Source of the DNA: Clostridia bacterium
GTDB lineage: Bacteria > Bacillota > Clostridia > Christensenellales > Borkfalkiaceae
Length of the DNA stretch: 8,143 nucleotides
Assembly: GCA_029052615.1 (NCBI GenBank)
Contig: JAIDIR010000188.1
Coordinates: forward strand, 1-8,143
Reading direction: 5' to 3'
Shown here piece after piece: positions 1 through 7,200 of the stretch. The translations under genes were made by a program, and so were the position numbers. Each line of letters begins with the position of its first letter. Position 1 is the stretch's first letter. Under the pieces are notes generated by a model. That model did not search any database, was not told where the DNA came from, and saw only the letters and a program-made list of their open reading frames with translations.

Positions 1-74
1 ATCTGCTCCTGAATTTTCTGAGCCTGCTTCATAACGTTCTGCATTCCGCCGTTGCCGCCTCTGAATCCTGCCAT
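1..74 (-). CDS. ybaB: YbaB/EbfC family nucleoid-associated protein, N-terminal fragment
   Basis: Only the first 24 codons and part of the 25th are in the window; the gene runs off the left edge. The start reads MAGFRGGNGGMQNVMKQAQK, followed by IQEQ. This is the glycine-rich opening and amphipathic Met-Lys-Gln-Ala-Gln helix typical of YbaB/EbfC proteins (about 100-115 residues, dimeric, DNA-binding). A strong ribosome binding site precedes the ATG. The position just after dnaX supports the call, because dnaX-ybaB-recR is a widely conserved cluster; recR would be expected beyond the edge. The role is known only broadly: it binds DNA and may assist RecR-linked repair. The gene is truncated by the window, and nothing suggests it is broken. 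Confidence 0.9.
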   Translation of the reverse strand, partial: MAGFRGGNGGMQNVMKQAQKIQEQ

Positions 75-81
75 AATAAAA

Positions 82-87
82 CTCCTT
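82..87 (-). promoter_or_regulatory. Ribosome binding site of ybaB
   Basis: On the minus strand AAGGAG lies 7 bases before the ybaB ATG, in the 22-base gap after the dnaX stop. It is the best-placed Shine-Dalgarno in the operon and fixes the start of this truncated gene. It also suggests ybaB is initiated independently rather than only by coupling to dnaX. Confidence 0.85.
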
Positions 88-96
88 TTTGCTAAT

Positions 97-1785
97 TTAC
101 TTGATGGTTATGTCCGTGCCTTTGAAATTTTCACGGAGCTCGCCTATTGCCTTTTCGTACTTATCCTCGCCCTTGGGCTTTAAGCGGATATCGAACGAGA
201 ACACGCCGAGTGATTCCAGCGCTTCGGCAATGCACTGCCTGTTGTCCTCGCGGTTGAGCGATTTGTAAACCGCCTCCGTCGACGTCGTAAGTACGAACGT
301 GTCGCCCTCGAAAGAGCTTTCCAAATCCATACACAGAGTGAATAAAACCGCGTTGCGCCGCGTGGTGCGGAACAACCTTATAAACCTGCCGAACAGCGTG
401 GCTTTGTCCGCGTCCGAAAGCGAACCGACGTGCGCGGGCTGGGTTACGGGCGCATGCTCGAACAGCGTGCTTTGCGACTTTTCGGTTTGCGCGGGCTGCG
501 CTTTGGGCGCTTCGGTAAAGGGCGAACTATCGTCGTCCTCAACCGCGGTAAGCTTGGGCTTTTCCTCGGCGCGCTTAACCTCCGCAACGGGCGCGGCGAC
601 TGTCGCGGCTTTGGCTTTTACCTCAACCTTTATCCCCTCGGCAACCGCCCTTTCAAGCTTTTCCATTCTTGCCAGCAGCGCCTCTATATCGTAGTCGGCG
701 CGGGGCATTGCCGCCTTGATAAGCGCCGCCTCAAGCGTTATTCTGCCGTCGACGGCAAAGCGCATATCGCCCTCCGCCTGCGCTAAAATTTCGGTAGTGC
801 GCAGTATTGCGTGACCGTCCGCCTGCGCGGCTATTTCCTGCAATTTTTCATATTTGTCCTTGGGCAGATTGACTATCCCCTCGGCGTTGCGGCACATCTT
901 TACCACCGCGAGGTTGTTCATAAAGCTTAAAAGGTCGCGGAGCAGCACGCCCACGCCCTTGCCCGTGGAAAGCACGCTTTCCGCCGCGTTCAGCGTTTCG
1001 CCGCCGTTCTGCGCGATTATCGCCGCAATTATATCCGCAACGGCAAAGAAATCCGCCTTGCCCAGTACCTGATTTACGTCGTCGTAAGTAAGCTTGCCAA
1101 GCGAATACGAAGCGCACATATCCGCAATGGAAAGGCTGTCTCTGGCACTGCCGTTGCCCGCGCGAGCAATCGCCGCCACCGCCTCGTCCTCGTACTGTTT
1201 TCCCGTCCTGTCGAAAACGCTCTTTACAAGCTCCTCCAAATCGGACTGGGGAATTAACTTGAAGTCGAAGCGCATACAGCGCGAAAGTATGGTTGCGGGA
1301 ATTTTCTGCGGCTCGGTGGTCGCAAGTATGAACACCGCGTGTGCGGGCGGCTCCTCCAGCGTCTTTAAAACCGCGTTGAAAGCCGATTGCGTAAGCATAT
1401 GCACTTCGTCGATAATATAAACCTTAAACCTGCCGTTGACGGGCGGATACTGCACCTTTTCGCGGATGTCGCGCATCTCGTCAACGCCGTTGTTGGAAGC
1501 CGCGTCAATTTCCGAAATATCCAGAGCGGCGCCGCTTGCAAGCGCCTTGCAGGTTGCACATTCGCCGCACGCCGAGCCGTTTACGGGGTGCTCGCAATTT
1601 ATCGCCTTGGCAAAAATTTTGGCAAGCGTCGTTTTGCCCGTACCGCGCGGACCGCAGAAAAGATAGGCGTGACCGATTTTGTCCGTCTCTATCTGGTTTT
1701 TGAGAATTTTTACGATGTGCTCCTGCCTGACCACCTCGTCAAAGGTCGTCGGGCGGAAGGTGCGGTAAAATGCGAGGTACGCCAT
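97..1785 (-). CDS. dnaX: DNA polymerase III subunit gamma/tau (clamp loader ATPase)
   Basis: This is the 562-residue DnaX protein, the AAA+ ATPase that loads the beta sliding clamp and, through its C-terminal part, tethers the polymerase and helicase at the replication fork. Visible motifs are Walker A GPRGTGKT (residues 45-52), four zinc-binding cysteines (C64, C73, C76, C79), Walker B leading to IIDEVH (about 122-129), sensor 1 ATTE (155-158), the SRC arginine finger (168-170) and the GSARD sensor 2 (212-216). A helical collar domain follows to about 360, then a low-complexity Ala/Lys/Glu/Pro linker (about 385-455) and a folded C-terminal domain (about 455-562), so this is a full tau-type form. 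The ATG is 11 bases after the sigH stop, with a modest AAGGGGG Shine-Dalgarno in the gap. No A-rich slippery site for a gamma form was seen in the linker. Confidence 0.98.
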   Translation of the reverse strand: MAYLAFYRTFRPTTFDEVVRQEHIVKILKNQIETDKIGHAYLFCGPRGTGKTTLAKIFAKAINCEHPVNGSACGECATCKALASGAALDISEIDAASNNGVDEMRDIREKVQYPPVNGRFKVYIIDEVHMLTQSAFNAVLKTLEEPPAHAVFILATTEPQKIPATILSRCMRFDFKLIPQSDLEELVKSVFDRTGKQYEDEAVAAIARAGNGSARDSLSIADMCASYSLGKLTYDDVNQVLGKADFFAVADIIAAIIAQNGGETLNAAESVLSTGKGVGVLLRDLLSFMNNLAVVKMCRNAEGIVNLPKDKYEKLQEIAAQADGHAILRTTEILAQAEGDMRFAVDGRITLEAALIKAAMPRADYDIEALLARMEKLERAVAEGIKVEVKAKAATVAAPVAEVKRAEEKPKLTAVEDDDSSPFTEAPKAQPAQTEKSQSTLFEHAPVTQPAHVGSLSDADKATLFGRFIRLFRTTRRNAVLFTLCMDLESSFEGDTFVLTTSTEAVYKSLNREDNRQCIAEALESLGVFSFDIRLKPKGEDKYEKAIGELRENFKGTDITIK

Positions 1786-1796
1786 ATTGCCCCCTT

Positions 1797-2366
1797 TTAT
1801 TTATTGAGCACGCGCCGAAGTTTATGCTTTGCGCGCCTCAACGCGTTGTCCGTCTGTTTGTAAGTACTGTTAAGCGCAACCGAAATTTCCGCTATGCGCA
1901 ATCCGTCTATGTACATACGAATTGCTTTGTATTCGAGCGGTGAAAGCGAGCTTTTCATAATCTCGAAAAATTCGTTTACCGTTTCGTTGCCGATAAGCGC
2001 TTCTTCGGGACTGAAGTCAGAAGCCGTCATTCCGTCGCCGTCCTCCAAATAGGGAAGAAAGCGGTTGAGCGCGTAATTTTTATTGTTGACCGATTTTTTA
2101 ACCGCGTCGCGTATGCGGTTCTTTATGCACGCGTAAGCGTACTTATTAAAACCGCTGTCGCCATCGAAGCAGGTTATTGCGGAATACAGTCCGCACATAC
2201 CCTCCTGCACCAGATCTTCGGTGTCGCCGCCCACGAGGAAATACCTTCGGGCAACCGAGAGCACGGTGTTTTTATAACGGCCGAGCAGCTCCTCGACTGC
2301 GCCTTTTTCGCCGCCGCGGAATAAAGCGACCAGCTCGCAGTCCGTGCGGGATTGAAAATTATCCAT
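1797..2366 (-). CDS. sigH: RNA polymerase sigma factor SigH (sigma-70 family)
   Basis: This 189-residue sigma factor lacks region 1.1. Region 2 spans roughly residues 28-92 and includes YFLVGGDTEDLVQEGMCGLY (42-61), close to the B. subtilis SigH segment as I remember it and covering the core-binding and -10 recognition parts. Region 4 (about 138-188) contains a helix-turn-helix ending in TDNALRRAKHKLRRVL, again SigH-like. In Bacillota SigH directs early stationary-phase and sporulation-onset genes or competence genes. It is somewhat shorter than B. subtilis SigH (218 residues). It starts 4 bases after the rlmB stop with only a weak AGGCG about 13 bases before the ATG, so translational coupling to rlmB is likely. 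The position after mrnC-rlmB matches conserved Bacillota synteny, although the yacP gene found between rlmB and sigH in B. subtilis is absent. Assignment as SigH rather than another small sigma is strong but rests on similarity and context. Confidence 0.9.
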   Translation of the reverse strand: MDNFQSRTDCELVALFRGGEKGAVEELLGRYKNTVLSVARRYFLVGGDTEDLVQEGMCGLYSAITCFDGDSGFNKYAYACIKNRIRDAVKKSVNNKNYALNRFLPYLEDGDGMTASDFSPEEALIGNETVNEFFEIMKSSLSPLEYKAIRMYIDGLRIAEISVALNSTYKQTDNALRRAKHKLRRVLNK

Positions 2367-2370
2367 ATAT

Positions 2371-3087
2371 TTATATGCGCCTGCGCCTTAAAACTTCGTA
2401 CGCCGCCACGCCCAGCGCAACCGACGCGTTAAGCGAATTGACCTTGCCCTGCATGGGAAGGGACAACACGAAATCACACTTTTCGCGCGTCAGCTTTTTA
2501 ACTCCGCTATCCTCGCCGCCGATGACCAGCGCAACGTTGCCGCCGAGGTCGGCGGAATAAATATCGCTGCCGTCCGCCTCCAGCGCGTACAGCCAGTAAC
2601 CGTTCTTTTTTAGCTCGTCCACGGCGCGGTTGAGGGAATTGACCTTTGCCACCTTTACGTGGTTTGCCGCACCCGCGGAAATGCGCACTACCGCCTCGGT
2701 CACGCTTGCCGAATTGGTGGACTGAATTACCACGCCGTCCGCACCCGCGCACTCGGCTACCCTGATAATCGAGCCGAGGTTATGCACGTCCTCTATACAG
2801 TCGCAGAGGATAATAAAACCGCCCTTTTCGCCCTTTGCAGCCATAATATCCTGCAACGAGCTGTATTTATAGTCCGAAGAAAAGGCTATGCACCCCTGGT
2901 GCTTGCCCGTCACACTCTCCTTGTCGAGCACGCGCCTGTCGACGAACTGAACGCGAATTCCCTTGTCCCTCGCCTCGGCAAAAATCCTGCCAAGCGTGCC
3001 CTGCGCGTTCTTTTCAAGCAATATCTTTTCGACCGTTCTGTCCGTTTTCAAAAGCTCCAAAACGGCGTTTCTGCCCTCGGTTTTCAT
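2371..3087 (-). CDS. rlmB: 23S rRNA (guanosine-2'-O-)-methyltransferase RlmB (TrmH/SpoU family)
   Basis: This is a 238-residue SPOUT methyltransferase of normal family length. The N-terminal L30e-like substrate-binding domain begins GRNAVLELL (residues 5-13), with HQG at 63-65 near its end. The three SpoU motifs are intact: motif 1 NLGSIIRVA (103-111, with the key Asn and Arg), motif 2 IGGEDSGV (189-196) and motif 3 LPMQGKVNSLNASVA (210-224), which forms the trefoil knot and binds S-adenosylmethionine. RlmB methylates the 2'-OH of G2251 (E. coli numbering) in the ribosomal P-loop. The ATG is 6 bases after the mrnC stop; its Shine-Dalgarno GGAGGAG overlaps the last Glu codons of mrnC, 9 bases upstream. 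Pairing with mrnC groups two 23S rRNA maturation functions. Related TrmH enzymes acting on tRNA are possible, but the synteny favours RlmB. Confidence 0.94.
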   Translation of the reverse strand: MKTEGRNAVLELLKTDRTVEKILLEKNAQGTLGRIFAEARDKGIRVQFVDRRVLDKESVTGKHQGCIAFSSDYKYSSLQDIMAAKGEKGGFIILCDCIEDVHNLGSIIRVAECAGADGVVIQSTNSASVTEAVVRISAGAANHVKVAKVNSLNRAVDELKKNGYWLYALEADGSDIYSADLGGNVALVIGGEDSGVKKLTREKCDFVLSLPMQGKVNSLNASVALGVAAYEVLRRRRI

Positions 3088-3093
3088 TGCCCG

Positions 3094-3498
3094 TCACTCC
3101 TCCAAAAGCTGTGAAATTCTGTCGTACTGTCCGCTTAAATACAGAAAGCCGAGCACCGCCTCGAACCCCGTCGAGCGGTTGTAATCGACCACCGAGGCGT
3201 TCTTTGCTTTGGTGCTCTTTTTGGCGTTGCGGCCGCGGTGGAAAATTTCCTCCTCCTCGGGCGTGAACTTGCCCTCAAGCCGCAGCAAGAGCTCGCTTTG
3301 ACCCTTGGCGGAAACGGCGGCAGTCGTGCGCTTTTGCAGCTCGTTCAGCCTGTCGTCCGAACGCAGAACTTCCCTTTCGCGCACGTACAGCGAATACACC
3401 GCGTCGCCCACGAAAGCCAGCGTTACGGGGCTGAGCTGCCTTGCGCTCTCCTTACTTATCTTGGTGAAAAAATCAAACAAATTGGCACACTTATCCAT
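3094..3498 (-). CDS. mrnC: Mini-ribonuclease 3 (23S rRNA maturation)
   Basis: This 134-residue protein consists of an RNase III catalytic domain without a double-stranded RNA-binding domain, as in Mini-RNase III, which trims 23S rRNA precursor ends. Family landmarks are LAFVGDAVY (28-35, catalytic Asp32), VSAKGQSELL (62-71), the EEEEIFHRGRNAK stretch (81-93) and STGFEAVLGFLYL (109-121, with metal-binding Glu113). It is the first gene of the minus-strand operon. The only Met near the N-terminus is the chosen start. The product then begins about 27 residues before the LAFVGD motif, somewhat longer than B. subtilis MrnC. No Shine-Dalgarno precedes the ATG and the predicted promoter -10 box is only 12 bases away, so translation may start on an almost leaderless mRNA. 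Confidence 0.95.
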   Translation of the reverse strand: MDKCANLFDFFTKISKESARQLSPVTLAFVGDAVYSLYVREREVLRSDDRLNELQKRTTAAVSAKGQSELLLRLEGKFTPEEEEIFHRGRNAKKSTKAKNASVVDYNRSTGFEAVLGFLYLSGQYDRISQLLEE

Positions 3499-3504
3499 TA
3501 TCTA

Positions 3505-3531
3505 TTTACGATTATAGCACTTTGGTATAAA
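3505..3531 (+). promoter_or_regulatory. Possible divergent promoter for cwlD
   Basis: On the plus strand TTTACG (3505-3510) and TATAAA (3526-3531) are 15 bases apart, a short spacer for a sigma-A promoter. It would give a leader of about 20 bases before the GTG at 3559. The site interleaves with the minus-strand promoter, so the two might compete. If cwlD is a sporulation gene as in B. subtilis (sigma-E and sigma-G), the real promoter could be of another class; I could not recognise a convincing sigma-E or sigma-G box. Confidence 0.25.
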
Positions 3532-3539
3532 AAAATCAA
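3511..3539 (-). promoter_or_regulatory. Housekeeping-type promoter for mrnC-rlmB-sigH-dnaX-ybaB
   Basis: Read on the minus strand, TTGATT (3534-3539) and a perfect TATAAT (3511-3516) are separated by exactly 17 bases, close to the sigma-A consensus. Transcription would start near 3504, giving a 5' leader of only about six bases before the mrnC ATG at 3498. The -35 box overlaps the AT-rich region that must also serve the divergent cwlD gene. The match is seen in the sequence; activity is inferred. Confidence 0.7.
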
Positions 3540-3558
3540 CAAATCAATACTATATAGC

Positions 3559-4260
3559 GTGAAAACCTTATTTGTAAAGAAAAGTTTTTTGATTGCTCTG
3601 GCGCTCATAATCCTGGCAGGCGTCGTGCTGGGAGTATGCGTGGGCGCGGCGGCAAAGTCCGCCTCCTCCATCAATCCCAATATGCCGACTGTGGTTATCG
3701 ACGCGGGGCACGGCGGCATAGACAACGGCGTGCAGGGAATTAAGACCAAGACCGACGAGGCGGACATAAACCTTGCCATTGCGCGGCTTTTAAAGGGGCA
3801 GTTTACTGGCGCGGGCTTCAACTGCGTTATGACGAGGACGAGCGAGGCGGGGCTTTACGACGACACCTCCAAGGGCTTTAAAATGCGCGATATGAAAAAG
3901 CGCAAACAGATAATCGAGGAGAGCGGTGCGGATATGGTCATTTCCGTGCACCAGAATTTCTGCCCGTTGCCCAGCAAGCGCGGCGGCACGGTTTTCTTTG
4001 ATAAGAACAGTCAGTCGGGCACGGCGCTTGCAAAAAAAATTCAGGAGGAGCTGAACGCCCTGCCGCAGACCGTCAAGCCCAACGAGGCAATGCACGGCGA
4101 CTATTATATGCTTAAATGCACCGAAAGCCCGTCTGTTATCGTCGAGTGCGGATTTTTGTCCAACGCGCAGGAGGACGAACTTTTGAACGACGAGGACTAT
4201 CAGCGCACGTTGGCTTACGCAATATTCAAGGGCGCGGTCAGTTATTTTGCAAATAAATAA
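3559..4260 (+). CDS. cwlD: N-acetylmuramoyl-L-alanine amidase, CwlD-like
   Basis: This is a 233-residue Amidase_3 enzyme, a zinc amidase that cuts the bond between muramic acid and the peptide stem of peptidoglycan. Residues 7-30 form a Lys-preceded hydrophobic signal or anchor segment; an Ala-rich GAAAKSA could allow cleavage, so it acts outside the membrane. The zinc ligands are H51 (in DAGHGG), E67 (in DEADINLA) and H131 (in ISVHQN); catalytic E196 lies in IVECGFLSN. The DDTSKGFKMRDMKKRKQII stretch (101-119) resembles the DTKGY...RKRVKII segment of CwlD, which makes muramic-delta-lactam in spore cortex. The frame stays open upstream into mrnC antisense, so the start was chosen as GTG 3559: it gives a clean signal segment and avoids overlap. 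No Shine-Dalgarno is visible; TTG 3589 is an alternative. A vegetative amidase cannot be excluded. Confidence 0.85.
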   Translation: MKTLFVKKSFLIALALIILAGVVLGVCVGAAAKSASSINPNMPTVVIDAGHGGIDNGVQGIKTKTDEADINLAIARLLKGQFTGAGFNCVMTRTSEAGLYDDTSKGFKMRDMKKRKQIIEESGADMVISVHQNFCPLPSKRGGTVFFDKNSQSGTALAKKIQEELNALPQTVKPNEAMHGDYYMLKCTESPSVIVECGFLSNAQEDELLNDEDYQRTLAYAIFKGAVSYFANK

Positions 4261-4295
4261 AAGATGCGCGGCGAACTGACGCGCATCTTTTATTT
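4255..4295. terminator. Bidirectional intrinsic terminator between converging genes
   Basis: A perfect 16-bp inverted repeat (4255-4270 and 4280-4295) encloses a 9-base loop (4271-4279). The loop-proximal half is GC-rich (GATGCGCG) and the outer part is A/T-rich, so each strand gives a stem running into a T-rich tail (TTTTATTT). It lies exactly where cwlD (plus) and the surface-protein gene (minus) converge. The cwlD stop codon (4258-4260) lies inside the left arm, and the surface-protein stop (4294-4296) overlaps the end of the right arm. Confidence 0.93.
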
Positions 4296-7200
4296 AGTCG
4301 TTTTTATCTTCGTCCGTGAAACCTATATCGGTCATCGGGTCGGCTGGCTTGTAGAAGCCGCCCACGTCGAATACCCTGCCGTCGTCAACGGGCATTGGTG
4401 CAACCACGTTGCGCACCACCGTTCTCACGGGAGCCGCTTGCGCCTGCGCGTTCTGCGCGGGCTTTTTGGTCGTGTCTATCTTGGTGGTCGTCACGGTGGT
4501 CATAACCGCGTCGGGAGGTACCTGCGCCGTAACGGGCGCGGCGTTGCTTTCGGGCGCGGCGGGCGTTGCCTGAGCCGCAGCCTTTTCGTTTGCCATTGCG
4601 TTCCTGACCTCCGTCCTTATGATTTCGGTCAGTTTGTCAAGGGATATACCGCCGCTAACCGTCTGCTCGCCGCCGCGCATAGCGTAAATTTCGCTGTGCA
4701 TAACGCTCTGCTCCGCCTTGATTGCGGCTTGCTCCGCACGCATTGCAACCTCGGTACGCATAGCAGCCTGCTCGGCTCTCATTGCCGCCAGTTCGGATTG
4801 AATCTGAGCGAATTGCGCGTCGCTTACACTGCCGCCTGCCGCCACGGGCTGTGCCGCTTGGGGTGCGGACTGGGGCATTTGCTGAGGCATCTGGGGCATC
4901 ATTTGCGGCATCATCATCTGCGGCATTTGCTGCTGCTGGGACATGCGCGCCATACGCTCCTCGCGCTCGAGCTTGCGCTCCTCCTGCTCGCGCTTTTTCT
5001 CTTCCTTTTCCTCCGCAAGCCTGCGTTCCTCGCGCTCGCGCTTTTTCTTTGCCGAACGCGCCGCAAGCGCAATTATCAAAATGAGAAGTATTAACGCAAC
5101 TGCCGCAATTACTATCCACAGCCAGTTTTTCTTTACGACCGCAAGAATTTTTTCAAAGCCGGTAAGCTCCTTTGCGGGGGTCGTATAGCTGAACGATTTA
5201 ACCGTATACTGAGCCGCGCTTGCGTCGAGTTCGAAGTTCTCAGTGTCGATAAGCTCAGCTTTAACGTAATACTGCGTTTCGTACTTAAGTTCTTCCGCCG
5301 CAACCTCTTCGCTGCAAGACTCGTCCTTGTAGTACTTCAGCGTTACTACGTCCGCAAACGCACCTATGTAGCTATCACTTGCGAATACGGGAAGTCCGCC
5401 GTCCGTCTTGGTTGCGGTCAGAACGGCTTTAGAAATGTTCCAGTCAACCGCCGCTTCGTTTGCGTTCAGCACCATTTCGTCGTAGACAACCGCGAACACG
5501 GTTTTCTTTAAAGTCTTAGCGGTTGCCCACTCGTAATTTTCGGGGTCGTTCAAAGCAAACACCGCCTTGTAACTTCCTACTGCCAAACCAGGAACTGTTT
5601 TGTCAACGACGAAAGCCATAAGCGTTTCGTCGTAACCGTTGAAGTCCGTTGCCTTGGGTTTAAGCTCAACGCCCGCATATTTCAAACCGCCCTTGAACGT
5701 AGGCAGAGCAACCTTTTCACGGCCGACTATAATATTATTCACAACCGCCGTAAACTTGTCGTCACCAACCTTATAGGTTACCGTGACAGACTGATTACCA
5801 TACTTTAACTTTCCGTTATCGCGCAAGCCGTTGCAAGACAGTTCATAGTCTTCCACTTCCGCCTTCGTGCCGTTGTTGTAAACTGCCGTAACCTTTAACT
5901 TTGCCTTCAAGTCGTCCAAAGTATTTGCCGTGGTGAACTTCGCGCCGTTTTCAAGCAAAGCTTCGATTTTTACAACCACCGCATCGGTAATTTCAAGCGT
6001 TGCCTTAACAGACTCGATTGCGTTGTAGTTGTCCTTGTCTGTCGGCTCGAAATGCGCAATCACTTCATACTTGCCAGCCTTGTCAAACTTGAAAGGTTCA
6101 CTCTGCTTCTTGCCGTTATACTCGTAAGTAACGGTTACATTATCGGGCAAACCATTCACTTCCAAGAAGTGTTCGCTGTTGTCGTCAAGCTCTGTCCTAT
6201 CCTCGAAAATGTCATCGGGTAAAGTTATAGTTGCCCTTTCGATTGTCAAGGTAGCTTTTTTGTTATCTATATCGGCATACTCGGGGTTGTTGTGCGTAAA
6301 CTTTGCGGTAACTTCATAAGTGCCCGCTTTTGTCGCGCCAGTGAATTCCTCTTCACCTACATAGTACTTAACCGTTACGCCCTCGGGCAAATCTCCGGAA
6401 ATTTCAAGTTCGTGATTTTCTCCGTCGTATGTTACCTTGTCATTCTCAAATGTAGCGGTGATGTTAAAAATCTTTTTGTCGGTAACCGTCAACTTTGCCG
6501 TCTTGGTTGCGGGGTCGTTGTAATTGTCAGGGTCGGGGTTGCTGAACGTTGCCGTTACGGTGTAACCGCTTTCGTTAACCTCGGTCAAATCGGTGTCGCA
6601 ACTATACGTAACCGTCATACCCGTGGGCAACTTTGTGGTGTCAATCCAACCTTCCGGATTGTACGCCGTACCCGTATATGTAACTGTTTTGTCGGGGAAC
6701 AAGCTGTCGGCAATATCATACGTGCCCTTTTCGATTTCGGCATAGAAGTTTGCTTCCTGTTCAGTACCTTTTTCGCCGTACTTTGCCGTAAATTCAACTT
6801 CTTCACCCGCCTTAATGGTGCCCGTCACTGTAACATCGGCAATTGCCACGTCAAGATAGTCGTCGCCGCTGTAATTCCACTTTGCTTTGACCGTAAGATT
6901 TTTCTTTATATCGTCATAGCTAAGTTTATCAGAATATACAAGGTGCGTGCCGTTGTCCTTATAGTTTGCCGAAATCGCCAACACTTCCGACTTAGTAACG
7001 GTTATTTCCTTTTCGCCCGTCTTTACGCCGAACTCCGCACGAATTGTGACTTTACCTACTGAAAGCTTGTTCTTTCCGCTTGTCAATGCGAGACTGTATT
7101 CACTGTCTTTCAGCGCAACCTTGGTAACGCCGTCTTCCATAACCTTGTAGACGGTGATAAACTTCTTCAACGAATAATCGCCGTTTGCAAGAGTGTATGC

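Noticed and set aside
450..700. Programmed frameshift in dnaX for a short gamma form
   Set aside because: No A AAA AAG-type slippery heptamer or nearby stem-loop was seen in the linker region; only the full-length tau form is supported.
1786..1796. Small signal recognition particle RNA or tRNA upstream of dnaX, as in B. subtilis
   Set aside because: The gap between sigH and dnaX is only 11 bases, so no RNA gene fits.
3238..3558. Upstream extension of the cwlD frame
   Set aside because: The frame is open by chance across the antisense strand of mrnC. The extension has no signal peptide at its start and would overlap a well-supported gene on the other strand.
4264..5094. Plus-strand 276-residue open frame rich in Arg, His and Leu
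   Set aside because: It is antisense to the surface-protein tail. The His/Arg/Leu repeats are the mirror of the MPQ and Ala-Met-Arg repeats.
6600..6650. LPTGM resembling a sortase LPxTG signal
   Set aside because: It lies in the middle of an MBG-like repeat, reads LPTG rather than LPxTG, and is not followed by a hydrophobic segment and C-terminus. It is the LPxG turn shared by the repeats.
6292..7062. Plus-strand 256-residue open frame
   Set aside because: It is antisense to the Ig-like and MBG-like modules, with no ribosome binding site or recognisable domain. Its hydrophobic look comes from the complement of Lys/Asp/Glu-rich codons.
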